Origin: Rhodospirillales bacterium
GTDB taxonomy: Bacteria; Pseudomonadota; Alphaproteobacteria; Rhodospirillales; Thalassospiraceae
Direction of reading: 5' to 3'
Length of the DNA: 64,000 bases
Assembly: GCA_019634165.1 (NCBI GenBank)
Contig: JAHQVT010000001.1
Location: 1-64,000, forward strand
Below are positions 7,741-15,893 of the stretch, piece by piece (position 1 is the stretch's first letter; every line of letters starts with the position of its first letter). The position numbers were made by a program, and so were the translations under genes. The notes under the pieces were generated by a model, which had not been told where the DNA came from, searched no databases, and saw only the letters and a list, made by a program, of their open reading frames with translations.

Positions 7741-9480
7741 ATGAGCCTTTTTGGTGCAATGATATCCGGTGTTTCCGGCCTTAATGCGCAGTCTCAGAAC
7801 CTGGGCGTAATTTCGGACAACATCTCGAACCTCAATACGATCGGCTATAAGGGAACCATCGGTCGTTTCTCGACCCTTGTAACTGAACCGGCAACTGATA
7901 CCCGCTACACCCCAGGTGGTGTCCGGTTCCATCCGACAGCCTTGATCAGTAAACAGGGCCTGTTACAGGCAACCTCGTCGACCACGGCGGCGGCAATTTC
8001 CGGCGATGGCTTCTTCATCGTGCGTGACAATGCAGCGCCCGGCACCAATGACGAGTTGTTCTTTACCCGTGCGGGTGACTTCAAGCCTGACGATGATGGT
8101 TATCTGCGAAACACTGCAGGTTATTATGTTCAGGGCTGGGCAACTGATCGCGAAGGTGGGCTACTCGACGCTTCTGGCAACGCCACCACATCAAACAGCT
8201 CGGCTGTGACGGATCTTCAGGTTCTTGATATCAACTCGATTCTGACAGCTGCCGCATCGACCACATCGATTGAGTTTGGCGCAAACCTGAACTCTGATGA
8301 AACGCCTGTTACTGGCGCAACCGATGTGTCGACGACGGCGGGTATTGATTATGACACCACCGATTTAACGGCCGTAGCTGGTATTGCCAACGGTGATACG
8401 TTTACTATCACTCACAATGGCACCACGACAACGATCACGATCAATACTGGTGATACACTAGAAGATCTTGCTGCAGAAATCAGTGCTGTTACAGGTATCA
8501 ATGCCACGACCACAACCACAGGCACCAACGATACCCTGACCCTGACCAGTGCGTTTGCTGATCAGGATGTCGTTCTTGCCAATACCGGTGGCACCCCGCT
8601 AACCGCATTAGGCTTCGGTACTGTTCCTGGCACTCTGTCAGCAACCTATACCGCTGGTAATCTTGCGACTGGTACTGTTGAAGAAGACAATACCATGCCG
8701 GTTACAATCTATGATTCGCTTGGCTCCGCCCACACCGTGAACTTGCAGGTTGTCAAACTTGGTCAAAACCGCTGGGGCTTTGAACTGACAGGTCAAACCA
8801 CCGCTGGTGAACTTGATACCACGGATCACCCAAGTGGCTTGATCCAGGCAGGGGTCGTTACCTTTGACGGTTCTGGTAACCTTCAGACCTTTACAGGTGT
8901 GGCGGCGACCATTGGTGCCGTCACGGTGGGTACTGCCGGTGATTTGACCGATGAAGATATTTCAGTCGAATGGACGAATGGGTCTGATGAAAGCGCGATC
9001 AACCTTGACTTCGGGACCATCGGCCTTGGCAACGGCATCACGCAGTTTGCTGCTGGTTCGGATGCCAACGGCAACCTGGTAAACTATACCACCCACTTCA
9101 TCAATCAGGACGGCGCACAAGCAGGGACCATGGTCAACTATGCCCTTACCGAGGATGGTTTCCTTCAGGTCGAATTCGCCAACGGTGTGAAACGCCCGGT
9201 ATATAAACTGGCCATCGCAACGTTCGAAGCACCTGATGAAATGGAAAACCACACGGGGAACGTTTATCGTCAGACCCGTGAATCGGGTGACTATCTGTTG
9301 CGTGAGCCGGGTCTGAACGGTGCGGGCAACGTTGTGGCATCTGCTCTTGAAGGATCGAACGTTGATCTGGGTGAAGAATTCACCAACATGATCGTTACCC
9401 AACGCGCCTTCTCGGCAAATACCAAAACGATTACCACCACCGATGAGATGCTCGACGAGCTTATTCGGGTCAAACGATAA
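7741..9480 (+). CDS. flgE: Flagellar hook protein FlgE
   Basis: This 579-residue hook subunit forms the universal joint. Residues 1-40 carry the rod/hook N-terminal signature (SGLNAQSQNLGVISDNISN, then NTIGYKG). The C-terminus (about 535-579) has the matching helix ending TTDEMLDELIRVKR. In between are the FlgE D2 domain and, at about residues 198-310, a Thr-rich insertion with a hook-IN-like repeat (GDTFTITHNGTTTTITI, GDTLEDLAAEI). Many FlgE proteins are near 400-450 residues; the insertion accounts for the extra length. AGGAGAAG precedes the start. It ends the fliK-flgD-flgE operon; a terminator follows 59 bases later. Confidence 0.95.
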   Translation: MSLFGAMISGVSGLNAQSQNLGVISDNISNLNTIGYKGTIGRFSTLVTEPATDTRYTPGGVRFHPTALISKQGLLQATSSTTAAAISGDGFFIVRDNAAPGTNDELFFTRAGDFKPDDDGYLRNTAGYYVQGWATDREGGLLDASGNATTSNSSAVTDLQVLDINSILTAAASTTSIEFGANLNSDETPVTGATDVSTTAGIDYDTTDLTAVAGIANGDTFTITHNGTTTTITINTGDTLEDLAAEISAVTGINATTTTTGTNDTLTLTSAFADQDVVLANTGGTPLTALGFGTVPGTLSATYTAGNLATGTVEEDNTMPVTIYDSLGSAHTVNLQVVKLGQNRWGFELTGQTTAGELDTTDHPSGLIQAGVVTFDGSGNLQTFTGVAATIGAVTVGTAGDLTDEDISVEWTNGSDESAINLDFGTIGLGNGITQFAAGSDANGNLVNYTTHFINQDGAQAGTMVNYALTEDGFLQVEFANGVKRPVYKLAIATFEAPDEMENHTGNVYRQTRESGDYLLREPGLNGAGNVVASALEGSNVDLGEEFTNMIVTQRAFSANTKTITTTDEMLDELIRVKR

Positions 9481-9538
9481 TTAGGTTTTATTGCAGGGCG
9501 TTAGCGTCCCTTGCGTTAAGCTGCATCATTTGGGACTC

Positions 9539-9566
9539 GCCCGGCACACGTGCCGGGCTTCTTTTT
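9539..9566 (+). terminator. Rho-independent terminator after flgE
   Basis: GCCCGGCAC (9539-9547) pairs with GTGCCGGGC (9550-9558), with a tight ACAC/ACG apex, and is followed by TTCTTTTT. Confidence 0.85.
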
Positions 9567-9676
9567 GACAAGAAGACTCACTACATTAAGGGCAGGCTAA
9601 ACTAGCCAACAAAGATACAAATGACTCAAATCGCTGGCGAAATTGCATCAGGCAACTGGGCAAAAATTGCCGGTTG

Positions 9677-9691
9677 TTAACCTGTTCTTCA
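9677..9691 (+). promoter_or_regulatory. Possible CtrA-binding site upstream of fliF
   Basis: TTAACCTGTTCTTCA is TTAA-N7-TTCA, one base away from the CtrA consensus TTAA-N7-TTAA, about 97 bases before the fliF start. CtrA is encoded in this window, and the Caulobacter fliF operon is CtrA-controlled. I saw no sigma54 site with correct spacing between flgE and fliF; the rest of that gap (9567-9787) holds no gene. Confidence 0.35.
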
Positions 9692-9787
9692 GCATGGAGA
9701 ACTATTCGTTGTTAATGCTGGTCGATTTCCGTATGGACCGACCCGCATTGGGGACAGTGGTAAAATTTCGGTTCGGAGCAGTCGAAA

Positions 9788-11437
9788 GTGGGCGGCTTGT
9801 TACAAACACTCAAAAGTCTTGGACCTACACGCCTGATGGCAATCAGCGGCGTGGGCGTATTGCTGCTTGTGTTCTTTGCCTTTCTGATCTTACGTGTTTC
9901 AGCTCCGAATATGGAACTTCTGTATCGTGATCTTGATCCCGGCGACGCCAGCCAGATCGTCAACCGTCTCGAAGATCAACAGGTCCAGTATCAGCTTCTC
10001 AATAACGGCACGGAAATTCTTGTTCCTGCCGATCAGGTCAATCGTATGCGCCTAAGCATGGCCGAAGGCGGCCTTCCTGCTGGCGGCTCTGTTGGCTATG
10101 AAGTATTCGACAATGGTGACGGATTTGGTGCGACCAGTTTCGAACAGAACATTAATCATGTTCGCGCGCTAGAAGGCGAGCTTGCCCGCACAATCGGCTC
10201 GATCCAGTCAATCCAATTGGCCCGTGTCCATCTGGTTTTACCAAAACGGCAGATGTTCTCGCGCGAGACTCAGGAAGCCAGCGCCTCCATCGCGGTTAAA
10301 ATGTCCGGGGGAGAGCTTAAACCTGAACAGGTTATCGCCATCCAGCATCTGGTTGCCGCAGCCGTTCCACAGCTTAATCCAGGCAAAGTCTCTATCATTG
10401 ATGAACGTGGCCGTTTGTTGGCCCGTGGCGATGGTGAACAGCAATCTTCGACTTTCCTGACGCAATCCGCCGATGAAATGCGCATTCGCACCGAAAGCCG
10501 TCTGCGCAATACCATCGAAGACCTTCTGTCGCGTTCCCTTGGGTATGGCGAAGTCCGTGCCGAAGTCTCTGTTGAAATGGATTTCAACAAGATCACCACG
10601 GCAAATGAACGATTTAACCCTGATGAACGGGTTATCCGATCCAGCCAGACCATTGAAGAAAACGCAACCAACAGCGAAACAGAGGGTACTGATCCTGTAA
10701 CGCTTCAGAACAACTTGCCCGATGCCAACTTTGGCGGGGGTGCAGGTGCCGGAATGCAAAGCCAGGAAAACCGTTCGGAAGAAACGGTGAACTACGAAAT
10801 TTCGAAAACAACGACGACTCAGGTTAAGGAAATTGGCGAAATTTCCCGCGTGACTGTGGCCGTTCTGGTCGATGGTACATATACCACCGATGAAAATGGC
10901 GAACGGATTTATGAGGAACGTGCCCCCGAAGACCTTGAAAAGATCGCAGCCCTCGTGCGCAGCGCCATTGGCTATGACCCGCAACGCAGCGATCAGGTTG
11001 AAGTCATCAACATGCAGTTTGCCGATACCGGCGATCTGTTTGCGGATGAAGAAATCGAAACCTTCCTTGGTCTTGATAAAGCTGAAATCTTCCGCATTGC
11101 CGAGATGCTGGTTCTGGCCATTGTAGCCATCCTGGTCATCCTGTTGGTGGTGCGCCCGCTTCTCACCCGTGCGTTCGAAACCTTGCCAAGTGCCGCAGAC
11201 ATGGCCCAGCGCCAGCTTTTGGCAGACGATATGACTGCTGAAGGTACACCGGCACTAGAAGGCCCGGCACCGGTCCCGATGGCACCGGGTATGGAAGACG
11301 CTGAAGAGCTGATCAACCTGTCGCAGGTCGAAGGTCGCGTGAAAGCATCCTCGGTTAAGAAAATCGGCGAGATCGTGGAAAAACATCCGGAAGAAGCTCT
11401 TTCGATCATTCGCAACTGGCTGTATCAGGAAAGCTAA
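9788..11437 (+). CDS. fliF: Flagellar M-ring protein FliF
   Basis: This 549-residue protein builds the MS ring in the inner membrane. The start is GTG with GGAGCAG upstream. A first membrane segment lies near residues 16-37 (VGVLLLVFFAFLILRV). Next come the YscJ/FliF ring-building domains (about 45-220 and 250-420), a variable loop rich in Asn, Glu and Ser, and a second membrane segment near 435-458. The conserved cytoplasmic tail reads KKIGEIVEKHPEEALSIIRN, the part that binds FliG. FliG itself is not encoded next to it: a terminator-like hairpin and then fliH follow within 80 bases, which is unusual. Confidence 0.96.
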   Translation: MGGLLQTLKSLGPTRLMAISGVGVLLLVFFAFLILRVSAPNMELLYRDLDPGDASQIVNRLEDQQVQYQLLNNGTEILVPADQVNRMRLSMAEGGLPAGGSVGYEVFDNGDGFGATSFEQNINHVRALEGELARTIGSIQSIQLARVHLVLPKRQMFSRETQEASASIAVKMSGGELKPEQVIAIQHLVAAAVPQLNPGKVSIIDERGRLLARGDGEQQSSTFLTQSADEMRIRTESRLRNTIEDLLSRSLGYGEVRAEVSVEMDFNKITTANERFNPDERVIRSSQTIEENATNSETEGTDPVTLQNNLPDANFGGGAGAGMQSQENRSEETVNYEISKTTTTQVKEIGEISRVTVAVLVDGTYTTDENGERIYEERAPEDLEKIAALVRSAIGYDPQRSDQVEVINMQFADTGDLFADEEIETFLGLDKAEIFRIAEMLVLAIVAILVILLVVRPLLTRAFETLPSAADMAQRQLLADDMTAEGTPALEGPAPVPMAPGMEDAEELINLSQVEGRVKASSVKKIGEIVEKHPEEALSIIRNWLYQES

Positions 11438-11462
11438 TATTCCGAACAGCCGCAGGCTCATT

Positions 11463-11488
11463 GGCAGCCGTAAGGCTGCCTTCCTTTT
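11463..11488 (+). terminator. Terminator-like hairpin between fliF and fliH
   Basis: GGCAGCC (11463-11469) and GGCTGCC (11474-11480) enclose a GTAA loop, followed by TTCCTTTT. It lies where fliG is found in related operons. It may reduce or end transcription from fliF, in which case fliH has its own promoter. Confidence 0.7.
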
Positions 11489-11516
11489 GTCGTTCTAGGC
11501 GGTTTAGCAGTTCAAC

Positions 11517-12956
11517 ATGACGGCCATTGAAAAGTTCACATTTTCTCTAAGCTTCGATGATGCAGACAATGTCATTCGCTCATCAGGGGGCGATGACGAG
11601 CATTACGAACTGGGCAAAAAGAAGAAAAAGAAAAAAGACGACACGCCACCACCACCGCCTGCTGTCTACACTGAAGAACAAGCCACCCAAATGATTGCCG
11701 AGGCCGAGCAAAAAGGCCACGCACAAGGGTTCGCTGAAGGCCATGAACAGGGATTTGAGCAAGGCCATAAGGAAGTCATGGCCTCGGTTGAGAAGGCCAT
11801 TGGTGATGTTGAATCCGTCATAGCCGAAAAGCTTGACCAGATCGACGAACAACAAAAACGTGCGAATGCAAAAATCAACGAGGACGCCATTCATGTCGCC
11901 CTTGGCGTCATCCGAAAATTGGCCCCTGCTTGGTCAAAGCAGTATGAACTGGTCGAAATAGAAGATATCGTTCGCCAATGCCTTGCCAACCTGTTTGAAG
12001 CACCCAAAGTCCTGATCAAGGTTCATCCTGATCTTGAAAAGGAACTTGCGGCTGTATCAGAACGCATCGCCCTGTCACGTGGCTTTTCCGGAAAGGTCGT
12101 CGTGGTTGGCGAACCAGATGTGGTTGTTGGCGATTGCATGGTATCTTGGGGTGATGGCACCGCAGTTCGTGACACCGCGCGTGTATGGTCAGAAATCAAT
12201 AACATCATTGATAATGCAATTTCGCTTCACGCCAAGGATCATGATCTGCCCAACAGCGATATGGGCGACCTTGATCTTCAGGACTCACGTCTTGATGAAC
12301 CAGAACTTCTTCAGACGCCTGAAACCAGTGACGAACTTGCAGATACGGCGGCTGATCCGCAAACTGTCCAGGACATTGATGAACAAACGCCTCAGTCGAC
12401 ACAACCAGATTTAAACGAAATTGATGCAGCATCTACGATAAGCAATCAGCAGACCGATGATGCGCCACAGCCATCGGCAATGATGGAACCTGAAACAGCA
12501 CCTTCCGCCCCTGAGCAGGAGGCCATGCAAAGCCAACTCGACAACGGTTCCAAAGAAGGCGATGGCACCGACGCACGGAATGTGCAAACATCGACAAATG
12601 ACGCGATGCCACAACCTGACAAGTCACTGGAAACTCCGGAAGATCAGGAAAAAGCACCCGCAGAAAACCTACAACCGGCAACGGAACTGAACCAAGAGGC
12701 AACGACAGACAATGCTGATGAGGTAACCATGGCGGATAACGCCGCGGAACACCCTGCCCCGCCCCCAGATGAATCTGGTATCCCGGATCAGGAAAATGTT
12801 GCCGCGCCGGAACCTCAACCAGCAGACCCCGCACCCGAAAGTCAAAGGGGACAGACTGACGGTGCAAAACAAGAAATGCCCGTAATTCCGACCGAAGCCG
12901 AAGAGCTGGCTGCTGACAAGCAACCAACCAAAGACGCAGGAGACGAAAATGGCTGA
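11517..12956 (+). CDS. fliH: FliH-like flagellar export ATPase regulator with long acidic tail
   Basis: This 479-residue cytoplasmic protein is assigned to FliH, which holds the FliI ATPase in check and brings it to the export gate. Residues 34-48 are seven lysines followed by DDT and five prolines. Residues 56-85 carry the FliH-type Gly/Glu heptads (GHAQGFAEGHEQGFEQGHKE). Residues 90-235 fit the FliH/V-ATPase E-subunit-like domain (VVVVGEPDVVVGDCMVSWGD). After about residue 243 there is a 237-residue acidic, Pro/Gln/Glu-rich tail with no recognisable fold; most FliH proteins are near 200-250 residues. The position before fliN matches Caulobacter flbE. Its last 8 bases overlap the fliN start. 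Confidence 0.82.
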   Translation: MTAIEKFTFSLSFDDADNVIRSSGGDDEHYELGKKKKKKKDDTPPPPPAVYTEEQATQMIAEAEQKGHAQGFAEGHEQGFEQGHKEVMASVEKAIGDVESVIAEKLDQIDEQQKRANAKINEDAIHVALGVIRKLAPAWSKQYELVEIEDIVRQCLANLFEAPKVLIKVHPDLEKELAAVSERIALSRGFSGKVVVVGEPDVVVGDCMVSWGDGTAVRDTARVWSEINNIIDNAISLHAKDHDLPNSDMGDLDLQDSRLDEPELLQTPETSDELADTAADPQTVQDIDEQTPQSTQPDLNEIDAASTISNQQTDDAPQPSAMMEPETAPSAPEQEAMQSQLDNGSKEGDGTDARNVQTSTNDAMPQPDKSLETPEDQEKAPAENLQPATELNQEATTDNADEVTMADNAAEHPAPPPDESGIPDQENVAAPEPQPADPAPESQRGQTDGAKQEMPVIPTEAEELAADKQPTKDAGDENG

Positions 12957-13311
12957 TGATGACGATCTAGAACTCTCGGAACTTGATGATGATCAAATCG
13001 AGTTAGAGGGCGAAGGTACAGAACTTCTCGCCGCTGCCGAGGCTGGCAGTGAACAGATGAAAACTTCCAAGGATCTGGAAGCCGTCTATGATATTCCCGT
13101 CCAGGTTTCAGCAGTCCTTGGCAAAGCAACCATGCAGGTCAGCCAATTGTTGAAACTTGGTCGTGGTGCTGTTGTAGAGCTTGACCGTAAGGTTGGTGAA
13201 GCTATTGATATATATGTGAACAACCGTCTTGTCGCGCGCGGCGAAGTTGTGGTTGTTGAAGACCGTCTTGGTGTAACCATGACGGAAATCATCAAGTCTG
13301 AAAAAAGCTAA
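12949..13311 (+). CDS. fliN: Flagellar motor switch protein FliN
   Basis: This 120-residue C-ring subunit belongs to the rotor switch complex with FliG and FliM. The first 45 residues are acidic. The SpoA/FliN domain (about 45-120) is well conserved: VQVSAVLGKATMQVSQLLKL, VVELDRKVGEAIDIYVNNR, LVARGEVVVVEDRLGVTMTE. AGGAGA lies five bases before the ATG, which is inside the last codons of fliH (8-base overlap), indicating translational coupling. motA follows 21 bases later. Confidence 0.96.
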   Translation: MADDDDLELSELDDDQIELEGEGTELLAAAEAGSEQMKTSKDLEAVYDIPVQVSAVLGKATMQVSQLLKLGRGAVVELDRKVGEAIDIYVNNRLVARGEVVVVEDRLGVTMTEIIKSEKS

Positions 13312-13332
13312 CCTAAGAGAGGATATGCGACT

Positions 13333-14127
13333 ATGGCCGAAGGGGGGACTAAAACGTCGTTTGACATTGCGACAGTCGGGGGACTGGCCATTGGCTTTGC
13401 GCTGGTGATTGCTGCTATTATCTTTGGTGGTTCACCGGGCGCCTTTATTGATATCCCTTCTGTCTTGATTGTTATCGGCGGTACTGCCGCGATTACAGCT
13501 GTGAGCTTTGCGCTTGGCGAGTTCCTTGGATCAGGCAAAGTCCTGATGCGGACGATTTTTCACAAATCACGCAACCCGGCCGATGCCGCACTCCAGATTC
13601 TGCAGCTTGCAGAAATCGCGCGTAAAGGTGGCGTCCTGTCGCTTCAGGGCCACCTTGATAGCTTGCAAAGCGAAGAATATCTTTGGAAGGGTTTGTCTTT
13701 GGTCGTTGACGGCACCCCTGCCGAAGAAGTCGAAGCCATCATGCGCAAAGACATGAACGCAACCATCGGGCGCCACCAAAAAGGTGCCAACATCATGAAA
13801 AAGGCCGGTGACGTCGCCCCGGCCATGGGCCTGATCGGGACTTTGATTGGTCTGGTACAGATGCTTGGTAACCTTGATGATCCGTCCTCCATTGGTCCGT
13901 CTATGGCAGTTGCCCTTCTGACAACCTTCTATGGTGCGGTCTTGGCCAACATGGTCTTCGTACCACTTGCCGGGAAGCTTGAACGTAACTCCGGCGACGA
14001 AGAATTGCTGAATTCAGTCTATATGGTGGGTGCGGTGTCCATTGGGCGTCAGGAAAACCCGCGCCGACTGGAAATGCTGATCAACTCGATCCTGCCGCCA
14101 GCAAAACGCGTCAGTTATTTCGATTGA
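13333..14127 (+). CDS. motA: MotA-type flagellar stator protein
   Basis: This 264-residue inner-membrane protein belongs to the MotA/PomA/TolQ-ExbB family. It has two N-terminal membrane segments (about 12-32 and 38-58) and two more near 150-172 and 183-205 (MGLIGTLIGLVQMLG). A large cytoplasmic loop between them contacts FliG. It conducts ions with MotB to drive rotation. AGAGGA precedes the start codon. No motB/pomB lies in the window, so the partner must be elsewhere. I cannot tell proton from sodium coupling from this sequence, though its shape is closer to the PomA group. Confidence 0.88.
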   Translation: MAEGGTKTSFDIATVGGLAIGFALVIAAIIFGGSPGAFIDIPSVLIVIGGTAAITAVSFALGEFLGSGKVLMRTIFHKSRNPADAALQILQLAEIARKGGVLSLQGHLDSLQSEEYLWKGLSLVVDGTPAEEVEAIMRKDMNATIGRHQKGANIMKKAGDVAPAMGLIGTLIGLVQMLGNLDDPSSIGPSMAVALLTTFYGAVLANMVFVPLAGKLERNSGDEELLNSVYMVGAVSIGRQENPRRLEMLINSILPPAKRVSYFD

Positions 14128-14146
14128 TCGTGAACGTGAATAAGAT

Positions 14147-14185
14147 GGCCCCAAAATGCAGCATATTCTTCTGGCATTCGGGGCC
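14147..14185 (+). other. Imperfect hairpin between motA and flbD
   Basis: GGCCCC (14147-14152) pairs with GGGGCC (14180-14185), and AATGC with GCATT inside it, giving a bulged stem of about 11 bp with no long T-run. It may act as a weak terminator or mRNA processing structure. Confidence 0.4.
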
Positions 14186-14215
14186 GCTTGGAACTGATCG
14201 GAAAGAGATGAGACT

Positions 14216-15805
14216 ATGCAGGTACTGATCGTTGGTGGACTGGGCGGACAGATAGGCGCAGCCAGCAAGATCGCAATGGCGCGCGGCGCTTCGGTCCAGT
14301 TGGCCGAAAGCGTCACAACTGCGCTTAATATCCTGCGGGCAGGCAACCGCATTGATCTGGTGATGGCCGACATCACATTGGATGTTGCTGCCTTGATCGA
14401 TGCGATGAGTCAGGAACGTATCAATGTACCCGTCGTTGCCTGTGGCATCGGCAATGATGTCAATGGTGCGGTTAACGCTATTAAAGCTGGCGCACAGGAA
14501 TTCATCCCGCTTCCCCCTGAAGCCGATTTGATCGCTGCAATCTTCGAAGCCGTTACCGAAGAAAGCCACGCACTGATCCATCGAGATGCCCGTATGGCAG
14601 AAACCCTGCGTCTGGCATCTCAGGTTGCCAATAGTTCCGCCTCCATCCTGATTACTGGCGAAAGCGGCACCGGCAAGGAAATCATTTCGCGGTTTGTCCA
14701 TCGCAAATCCAACCGTGCGGACAAACAGTTCGTTGCGGTGAACTGTGCAGCCATCCCCGATAATCTTCTGGAATCCGAACTTTTCGGGCACGAAAAAGGT
14801 GCTTTTACCGGTGCCCAGGCGCGTCGTATCGGTAAATTCGAAGAAGCCAATGGCGGCACCCTTTTGCTTGATGAAATCAGCGAAATGGACGTGCGGTTAC
14901 AAGCCAAACTCCTGCGTGCGATTCAGGAAAAGGAAATTGACCGTCTTGGCGGCAAAAGCCCGGTCAAGATCGATGTTCGCATTCTGGCAACATCGAACCG
15001 TAACCTTGAAGCCGAAGTCAATGCAGGCAACTTCCGCGAAGACCTTTATTTCCGACTAAATGTCGTCAATCTCGATATTCCGTCCTTACGCGAACGTCCT
15101 GATGACATCCCGGTACTGGCCGAGTTTTTCGTTAAAAAATACTCCGAAGCCAATGATGTCCCAGTGCGCCCGATTAGCCCGCTTGCAATCGCGCGCCTGC
15201 AATCACATCACTGGCGCGGCAATGTACGAGAACTTGAAAACACCATGCATCGCGCGGTTTTAATTGCCGGGCCGAATGAAATCGGCCCAGAGGCCATCAT
15301 GCTTTCAGGTTCTGGAAGCAGCGAACCTGCCCGCCCCCAGACAAGCCAAAGCGCAGAGGCATCAACTTCTCCGGCACCCACACCAGCACCGGCTCCTACT
15401 GCACCGTCAGCACCACCATCATCACCGGCATCTGCACGGGCGAACTCCGCCTATGCCAGCGCCAATGCCGCCTACGGGGCTGCTTCGTCTGCCTATCAGC
15501 CAAGCACCGCAACCCCGCCCGCAGGCCAAAGCCCTACCGCGCCAGTAACACCTGCCGAAGATAATACCACGGGTTCAGAAGCGCCTTTGGCATCTGGCGA
15601 TGGATCGGCAACTGCGGGATTGGTTGGACGAACGGTTGCCAATGTTGAACGCGATCTGATCATTGATACGCTAAAGCATTGCTTTGGCAATCGAACCCAT
15701 GCCGCCAACATTCTGGGTATTTCCATCCGTACATTGCGCAACAAATTGCGGCAATATACCGATGATGGGCTGGCTGTTCCGGCACCGGGTGATGGCCAAG
15801 ACTGA
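14216..15805 (+). CDS. flbD: FlbD-like sigma54-dependent flagellar transcription activator
   Basis: This 529-residue enhancer-binding protein would activate sigma54 promoters of hook, basal-body and filament genes. The N-terminal receiver-like domain (1-115) keeps an Asp at 52 but lacks the acidic pair near the start (it reads LIVGGLGG), so ordinary aspartate phosphorylation is doubtful, as in Caulobacter FlbD. The AAA+ domain (about 120-360) has Walker A GESGTGKE (148-155), the sigma54-contact loop GAFTGA (195-200) and Walker B LLLDEI (215-220). A Pro/Ala/Ser linker of about 90 residues precedes a Fis-type helix-turn-helix ([17 protein letters not shown]). Its neighbours fliN-motA and flhA fit. 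Three sigma54 sites lie in this window. Confidence 0.93.
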   Translation: MQVLIVGGLGGQIGAASKIAMARGASVQLAESVTTALNILRAGNRIDLVMADITLDVAALIDAMSQERINVPVVACGIGNDVNGAVNAIKAGAQEFIPLPPEADLIAAIFEAVTEESHALIHRDARMAETLRLASQVANSSASILITGESGTGKEIISRFVHRKSNRADKQFVAVNCAAIPDNLLESELFGHEKGAFTGAQARRIGKFEEANGGTLLLDEISEMDVRLQAKLLRAIQEKEIDRLGGKSPVKIDVRILATSNRNLEAEVNAGNFREDLYFRLNVVNLDIPSLRERPDDIPVLAEFFVKKYSEANDVPVRPISPLAIARLQSHHWRGNVRELENTMHRAVLIAGPNEIGPEAIMLSGSGSSEPARPQTSQSAEASTSPAPTPAPAPTAPSAPPSSPASARANSAYASANAAYGAASSAYQPSTATPPAGQSPTAPVTPAEDNTTGSEAPLASGDGSATAGLVGRTVANVERDLIIDTLKHCFGNRTHAANILGISIRTLRNKLRQYTDDGLAVPAPGDGQD

Positions 15806-15893
15806 ACATGACTTCTTGTCGTTAGCGCCCCGTATCCAAGGGTAAGAAAGCGCACCAGACACAGAGCAACCAATAGGATTACAAGCAAACACC

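Noticed and set aside
9657-9672. Sigma54-like TGGGCAAAAATTGCC before fliF
   Set aside because: Spacing is nine bases and not ten; a CtrA-like site nearby is a better explanation for fliF control.
9643-9930. 95-residue frame overlapping the fliF start
   Set aside because: It lies in a different frame from fliF and overlaps its conserved N-terminal membrane segment; no homology is visible.
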